From NCBI GenBank assembly GCA_947579665.1, contig OX388349.1, forward strand, positions 19,872,459 to 19,936,458: a stretch of 64,000 bases of DNA, in the 5' to 3' direction. Numbering within the stretch: the first letter of the stretch is position 1; every line of letters begins with the position of its first letter. This DNA comes from Sympetrum striolatum. Its lineage: Eukaryota; Arthropoda; Insecta; Odonata; Libellulidae. Made by a program: the position numbers and the translations under genes. The notes below the pieces were generated by a model. The model was not told the origin of the DNA. It worked only from the letters and a program-made list of their open reading frames with translations, and did no database searches. Below are positions 58,291-64,000 of this stretch, in pieces.

Positions 58291-59648
58291 ATCTCCATAG
58301 TTACCCATTAATATTTCGAATGCATGGATTTTTCGAACTCTATTTTAAATAGCCATTTCAGCAAACGGCATTTTTGGACCAATTTCTTTTGAAATTAAAA
58401 ATGTTGGACGTTGTGCGAAATGTCCTTCCGCCTTGGCTGCGACGGAATGTTTTGACGGTCGGTTTTTATAGAGAAGGACTTTTTTCTGATTTTCCCTCCG
58501 AACGGGTGGGTGTGGACACCCGAGGAAGATTAAACTTCGGGAAACGTGGGAATTGTGTGATGGGGCAATTTCTGGCCGTTGTTTCCTCCGTCACTCTTTC
58601 GAAAATTTCCGTTTTTATTTGATTAGTTACGTAGTTTCGATAGAGAACGTCTGACGCGGTGTTTCGGGCAGCTTTTCACGCGGGATCTAATAGCCGTGGA
58701 ATTACACTATTTTCTCATCCGAGGATTTCAGAGTATTTGTGAATTTCCAGACCTGGGACTTTGCTGGAGTAAACCCAGTACCCGACTAATTTATTTACCT
58801 TCCAAATTAAATGGTTCTTATTTTTATATGTAATCTAGAAAATATATATGTATTTTTCCAGTTCTATTTTAATCTCCAATATTGCGGTGTGAATCATACT
58901 TTTGCTTCTTTTTACGGCAATACTTACATAGTTAAGTGAATAGCTACGACAATATTTCTATATTTATTGATTCGATAAATTCGCCTCAGTTTTACCATCC
59001 ATGACAGTTTCTTATCTACCATGCATAACTTATAAGAAAACGTTCATGATCATCTGAAGTCGTATCCAGGATTCAAGATTTTTATCAAATTTGTACCTGT
59101 ATAAATTAATATCAACCTACCTTTTAGACACCTTATCCAAGAGCAGTTTACTAACGCTTGCAACTCCGTTATGAAATTATGTTTTACGTAATGTATCAAC
59201 TTACTTTGCATTTTTGAATCCATGTTCCTGCTTTAACTTACAGATTCTGATTCTCAAGAGTTTTTCTTTTACTTCTCTGCTTTTGGTTTTCCGTGCGTGC
59301 GTACTTCTCGTAAAAAAGCAATCGTATCTCGAAATGGAAGAAAATTCGTACGATACACTTTAATTAGTTCTGCTATTTAGCTTGATTGTCTTACTTCTTT
59401 TCAAGAAATACTCCCGTATATCCTTTTGTTCTCAAGGCGCAGCTTGATAAATTAATATTCATTTTTGTTTTCCACTTTAAATTAATAGCGAGCAAGACCC
59501 CGAGCCATTCAACGGAATATACTTCTACTATGTATCATCCTCTCTTTATGAAGGATTTAATTACAAAGCGTTTACTTACTTTTGGTCTGCGTTGTCACTT
59601 TTGCACGCCCGAGCCGCGCTTATAAGTAATAACGTCATTTGATATTTC
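58291..59648. other. No gene supported
   Basis: 82- and 79-codon frames at 58374-58622 and 59386-59625 are unrecognised. Confidence 0.4.
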
Positions 59649-59850
59649 CCTGCACATTACTGTGTCATTCTCAAATATACTTAAATTGCTGTTAATCTCG
59701 TTGATTAAGTCGTTGGTGTATATTAAGAAAGTTAAAGTTCTTATTACGGTCACTGGGGGACCTCTGAATTCACTCTTCGTTGGAACTAAGCATTATACGT
59801 CGTTTCCTTTAGTGGAGAAAGTCTGTGAAGCATTTGATTACCTTATAGTT
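59649..59850 (-). pseudogene. LINE RT palm relic with a mutated catalytic box
   Basis: Minus-strand codons from 59780 to 59649 read TKSEFRGPPVTVIRTL, then FLIYTNDLINEINSNL and FENDTVMC. This follows the RT order 'S.f.GVPQGSVLGPLLF', 'liYiNDl', 'fADD.vm.'. The GVPQGS box has decayed and the catalytic ADD reads END. Upstream, in another frame (about 59850-59785), CFTDFL and RKRRIMLSSNEE match the 'wf.dfL.nR.q.v.ln...S' lead-in, showing a frameshift. The + strand frame of 86 codons here is a shadow. Confidence 0.75.
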
Positions 59851-61784
59851 ACATGTTTTAATTTGAAGGAAAGGAAATCTATTGAATGTGTTTCAAGGAA
59901 AATTTCGTTCACTTACTTTTAACATTTCGCAAACTAAAAGGAGTCAAAACGAGTTTCGGAAGTAGCATTATTACTACTTTAGAATGTTATAGTGAAAAAT
60001 AATTGAAATTGAAATTAACGGTTTTAATAATAATTAATAGTTTTAATTTAAAATTTTTATGTACCCAGCCATTTAAATCAACATGGTAGTTATAAAGGAA
60101 ATTTCTTCATCCCGAATATAATTAATGTTCTTGTTGAATAAATGATTAAATTTTTGCTCATAGAGGTTAAGATGAGAATGAAATTAATTAAAAAACTACA
60201 GATTAGAGGCTTTTAACGTATGTTAAAGTACCTAATTGCGCCAATTTGCTATAATGCCAAGTAAAATCCGCTGATATTAAGATTAAGTTTACCTACAATG
60301 CAGCGGCATGGAGTGAATCTTATTTAAGCATAATTTTTTATTTGAAACTCATTAAATCTGATACTTTAATTTATCAAAATTTTTATAACCAGTGACGCTT
60401 TAACTATTGATTATAATACGACTTGTTAGAATTGAAGAGAAGATTTCAGATGAATTCAGTTTTAAGTGTACATTACAAAGTATAAATACGAAAGTCGTAA
60501 GTGTTTATTCTATAAATATTTCAGAGAGGCTGATTGCGTCCGTTTCTTTTGCCTTTCACTCAATTCACCCCTTTTTTCGATCACCCATATTATGCGAAAT
60601 GGGTGAAATCAATTTTATGAATTTAAGTTAATGATCAACGAGATACTCAGTTATTTTAACGAAGATTAAATGCTTTAAGATATAAATGGATAGATGAGGT
60701 AGCAACGTCCGACTTCGAGGTGTCATAGCATCGGTACCGCTTCATTATAGTGTTGAACTACTTTTGTCTGAAAAAGAAATTATTCATTTTATTCGATTTC
60801 GTTCGCAAGGATTCCGATCGGCGCTTTTTCTATCTTCGGTGCCTCTTAAATCCATTTTCGATCGCGATCGAGTAAGTTCTCCCTTCATGAAGTTATCCTC
60901 GCTCATTTCGGTAGAAAATTATTCGGTCGTGGAATCCCTTCCTAAGCCGGTCCGAAGGCTCGAAAAAAAGGGCATATCTCACGAAAACTTTTTAATCTCG
61001 GAGGGGATCTTAGGGACGGAGTGTTTTGAGGCGGAGTAGTTTTCGGGAAATTCCTCGCCCTCCAATTTATTTGACTCCGAATTAGCGAGATTCGAGGAAT
61101 GCTGGCGCCGATGCATGAATCTTTAAAGGGCACACTCTCTTTCGATTTTGGCAAGGTCTCTCTAAAAAGTGGACCCTGTTAATGCATTTCTTTTCCGAGA
61201 TGAATCTTCATTCCCGCTCAACTTTTCACTCTTCGCGAATCTCTGCCTCGCTCTTCGTTATGCCCCCTGGTTTATTTTTTTCGCGTGTTATTTTTCGCGA
61301 AAAATTTCGCTGGATTTTCGCATTATTCATCTTCATGAATCTGCGACTTCCCGGTAGAATAATCTTCCCGAAAATTCTCAGCGCCTTCTCACTTCTCTTT
61401 CGATGCCTAACTTCTTTCTATATCCAAGGTGTGCAAGCTTTCACCACCCCCAGTGGGAATTATTAATCTTATAAAGAAATCGCGAGCAGAAAAGATTATT
61501 GCTTGCTTAGTGCGTAAATAATTGCTTAAATTATTAGCAATTCGTCGGAAATATCTATTTTCATTACTCTAACGCATTTATAAATTAATTTTTTGCTCTT
61601 AATTACTTTCTTAACTTTCATTAACTCTTGTCAGTGTTAGATTTAATAGTTTCTTCTTTCTCAAAGACTCTGTATTTTGTAGCACTTCCTCATTCTTTCT
61701 CTTATATTTTCCGTTTTAATCTCTACCTTTTCCATTACGTTGAATCCGTTCTCTATTGGTGCCCACGTTTTACACCAATAAGGT
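59851..61784. other. No gene supported
   Basis: A higher-GC block (60690-61460) contains frames of 62-94 codons on both strands with no recognisable domain; the rest is AT-rich. Confidence 0.4.
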
Positions 61785-62960
61785 CCATATTTCTTCTTCT
61801 TCTTCAGTGGAACTGTCCAAAGACAGGTATCAACTGGATCTCCAACCCTCTCTATCCTGGGCATCTTCCTTCATCTTTGAATAGCTCCTTCCTCCCTTCA
61901 TGTCGGACAGCGTCCTTCTTCTTTCTCTCCCTCTTTTACCGCTAATCTTCCCTTCAATAATATTTCTCTGCAAACAGTCCATTCTTATAATATGCCCAAG
62001 CCAAGCCTTTTTCCTTTTCGCGATCTTTTTCATTAAACATCTTTCTTCTGCAATCCTTGTAAACACCTCCTCATTACGACATTTCACACCCATACAAATT
62101 CTCAAAATCTAGGATACTACTCCTCTTATTATTTGAAAATTTAAAACAAACTCGGCTCTGAATTTGATGTTATCTATTAGTAATATATAATGAAATTTGA
62201 ATAAAATAATTAATTAAAAATTTATTTCTGCAGTAAAAAGAATAATAGTTAGTAATATTATTTTCATTTATCACATCTCTTTATACATCAGTGAAATTTC
62301 ACAAAAAAAACAGCGAGATTTTCGATTGTTGTTTTTGGTGTTTTCTTCCTATTTTTCCATTCTTATGTATTGTTATACTATATGATATAGCGCGAGTCAG
62401 AATCGTCAAGAATTAAATTAAATCAATAATTTTATTATGATGTATATATTCCATCATCAACCTAAAGGTGTGTTTTTTCTATTTTCACTTTTTGCCTAAA
62501 TTTTTCTACAGTCATACTGGTTCATTTCATTTTATCTTCATAATTTGACATCAATATCATTAATATCAAGTTATACTTTATCTTCATCTTTGATACGACA
62601 GCATCTTCATTGCTTCTAATTCTATAACCCATCTTTCTCTCCCATACAAAACACTAGATGCACAATATTTTTATTGACAGTTTCGTTGTATCCATGGTGA
62701 CATTGGTTGCTGTTATTTAGTAAATTTCCCTCTCTGCACGAATCTTCCTATAATTCCTTCCATTTCTGTTATCCTGCTCCTTAAATAGCTTTTCCTCCCA
62801 TTCAAGTGGGTCCATCCCTAATTTTGCCTGAATTTTTCCCCCGCTTCATCTACAGACCATCTCATTCCTTTTGTTCTTATTTATGCTCATATTGAACTTC
62901 CTCGTGTTTTTCTTTTCCACGCTCATTACTCCTTTCCCTTTTTGCATTGCTCGTTGGTAC
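61785..62960 (-). mobile_element. Decayed LINE (RT palm end through C-terminus and GAA tail)
   Basis: Reading down the minus strand: FNMSINKNKRNEMVCR (about 62890) matches the 'l.iN..KTk.MV' block; IRAEREIY (about 62745) and SSVLYGRERWVIELEAMK (about 62660-62595) match the '.vLYG.E.Wv......L' block. An intact 91-codon frame (62105-61830) holds NEEVFTRIAEERCLMKKIAK, KAWLGHIIRMDCLQ, NIIEGKISGKRGRERRR and AQDREGWR, the standard C-terminal domain of LINE endonuclease-reverse transcriptases. It ends in a GAAGAAGAAGAA tail at 61792-61803. Stops and frame changes upstream show it is inactive. This is the longest LINE relic in the window and likely the same clade as the 17.8-18.1 kb piece. Confidence 0.85.
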
Positions 62961-63469
62961 CTTTTGTTTCTGAGGATGCTTGGTATTCCATCCAGATATC
63001 CGAGAGGGGCGCAGATCATAAAGTTCCTTTTTATTTATTTTACGACCGCGTTTTTTCCCCGTGGGAACCGTAAAGACGGCAGCGAAATGAGGAGAGCTCG
63101 AATTCTTGTAGAGAGTGAGATTTTTCGCTTCCCGAAATGATGTAATCCATTTTTTGCGGGTGTAGTCATCGCGGATTTTGATCCATCTTTAGAACATCGC
63201 GTTGAGTATGGATCAGGAGGGGCACTTGATACAAATTCTTCTGGAGAATTCGGTTATTCATATCGCAAAATCGGCTGTCTTCCGGCCCTTTTCTAGGTTG
63301 TGTTTGATTTTATCTTGACTTACGTATTATAGAGGATGACCTCCTAAATGCCCCGGAAACTTGATAGAATTGGTGTACAAATTTACAATTTTAGTTGCAA
63401 TCCTCAAAAGTGCTTTGTGTTTCTTAGAACTGCGGTGACTCTTTCTTGTTTTATAGCAATAAATCGGAA
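62961..63469. other. No gene seen
   Basis: Unassigned sequence; the 89-codon frame at 62871-63140 is hydrophobic and partly antisense to the LINE. Confidence 0.4.
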
Positions 63470-63620
63470 TATGAATGAATGAATATATTTATTGCTCTAA
63501 GTATTGCTATAAACTTAACTAAGTTTATAGCAATACTTAGAGCAATACTAGCAATACTAATATAATTACATAATAATAATAATAGCTAATACTTAGCAAT
63601 ACTAATATAATTTACATAAT
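63470..63620. repeat. Perfect 28-bp inverted repeat with AT-rich flank
   Basis: TATTGCTCTAAGTATTGC... (63490-63517) is inverted exactly at 63520-63547 around AC. It is preceded by AATGAATGAATATATTTATT, similar to the LINE-tail start near 31985 (ATTTATTTTGCTCT). After the hairpin, AGCAATACTA.TATAATT.ACATAAT occurs twice (63549-63578 and 63594-63621). Probably a LINE 3' end with an inverted duplication. Confidence 0.65.
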
Positions 63621-63621
63621 T

Positions 63622-64000
63622 TTATCAGATATTAGATCTTTAGGTGTCAAGTAAGGTTTGTATGGTTGACACCGATAATACACAGTACGTTTTGTTTTCA
63701 CATAGAAATACGTTAAAGCACTCATTTATCTTAGAATAGTGACGTGCGTTATTACGATAATATGACGATGGAATTATACAAATATAAGAAAAATGAAGTG
63801 ACATATTTATACAAAGGAAAGACAATACAAGAAAAATTGAGAAAAAAATAAAGTGTTGGAAAAAATTGAAAAGGTACGCTAATGAACAAAGAATTTTTCA
63901 AAAATTTAAAGAAAAAGGTTATCAATTTCTTTATGATCTAACAGCCAATTTTTATTAATTTTTTAGAAATAAATTACAGTTAGATACGCTTTTAATATCA
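63622..64000. other. No gene seen
   Basis: AT-rich, A-rich to the window end; a 61-codon minus-strand frame (63640-63825) is unrecognised. Confidence 0.4.

Noticed and set aside
57927..58298. 123-codon minus-strand ORF
   Set aside because: It is the antisense of a + strand LINE RT C-terminal domain that can be read in the other direction.

Overview
The window reads as AT-rich arthropod (most likely insect) nuclear DNA from a species with a large, repeat-filled genome. I recognise no complete host protein-coding exon on either strand. The evidence for a metazoan, insect-like origin is indirect: many decayed non-LTR retrotransposon (LINE) reverse-transcriptase pieces, tRNA-derived SINE heads with A and B boxes, Tc1/mariner-type and piggyBac-type non-autonomous elements, and splice-signal grammar (CTAAC branch site, pyrimidine tract, CAG|GT). 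I cannot name the species. Open reading frames are short (the longest is 170 codons at 31.4-32.0 kb) and do not look like conserved proteins, apart from transposon relics.

The most interesting host-level signal is a pair of near-ideal zero-length-exon ('recursive') splice sites on the + strand, at 24849/24850 (TTTGCAG|GTGAGT) and 49620/49621 (CTTTACAG|GTATGT). They are about 24.8 kb apart, and both follow a branch-site-like motif and pyrimidine tract. Together with the absence of exons, this suggests the window lies inside one very long intron of a + strand gene. Candidate regulatory islands are a cluster of four TAATCC (Otx/Bicoid-type) and six WGATAA (GATA-factor) motifs at 34.64-35.06 kb, and several islands dense in CAACAAT/ATTGTTG (SOX-like consensus), notably 37.87-37.95 and 38.5-38.85 kb.

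Layout: 0-9 kb holds scattered SINE heads, one unidentified protein-like frame pair and a tandem duplication. 9.8-10.4 kb is a 300-bp tandem duplication ending in a short core motif that recurs at least eight times in the window. 11-21 kb has LINE 3' ends, RT relics and two hairpins flanked by short direct repeats. 22.1-22.85 kb has degenerate repeats followed by a perfect 80+80-bp palindrome with candidate target-site duplications. 24-34 kb is mostly unassigned sequence with SINEs and a LINE 3' end. 34.6-39 kb holds the regulatory-looking islands. 40.0 kb has a 77-bp Tc1-type MITE. 42-47 kb has LINE fragments, a SINE and another tandem duplication. 48.76-49.34 kb is a piggyBac-like MITE. 51.3-63.6 kb has diverged tandem repeats and at least four more LINE relics.

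No operon, CRISPR, rRNA or functional tRNA gene is visible. The elements do not form a pathway: they are independent insertions in what looks like intronic or intergenic DNA.
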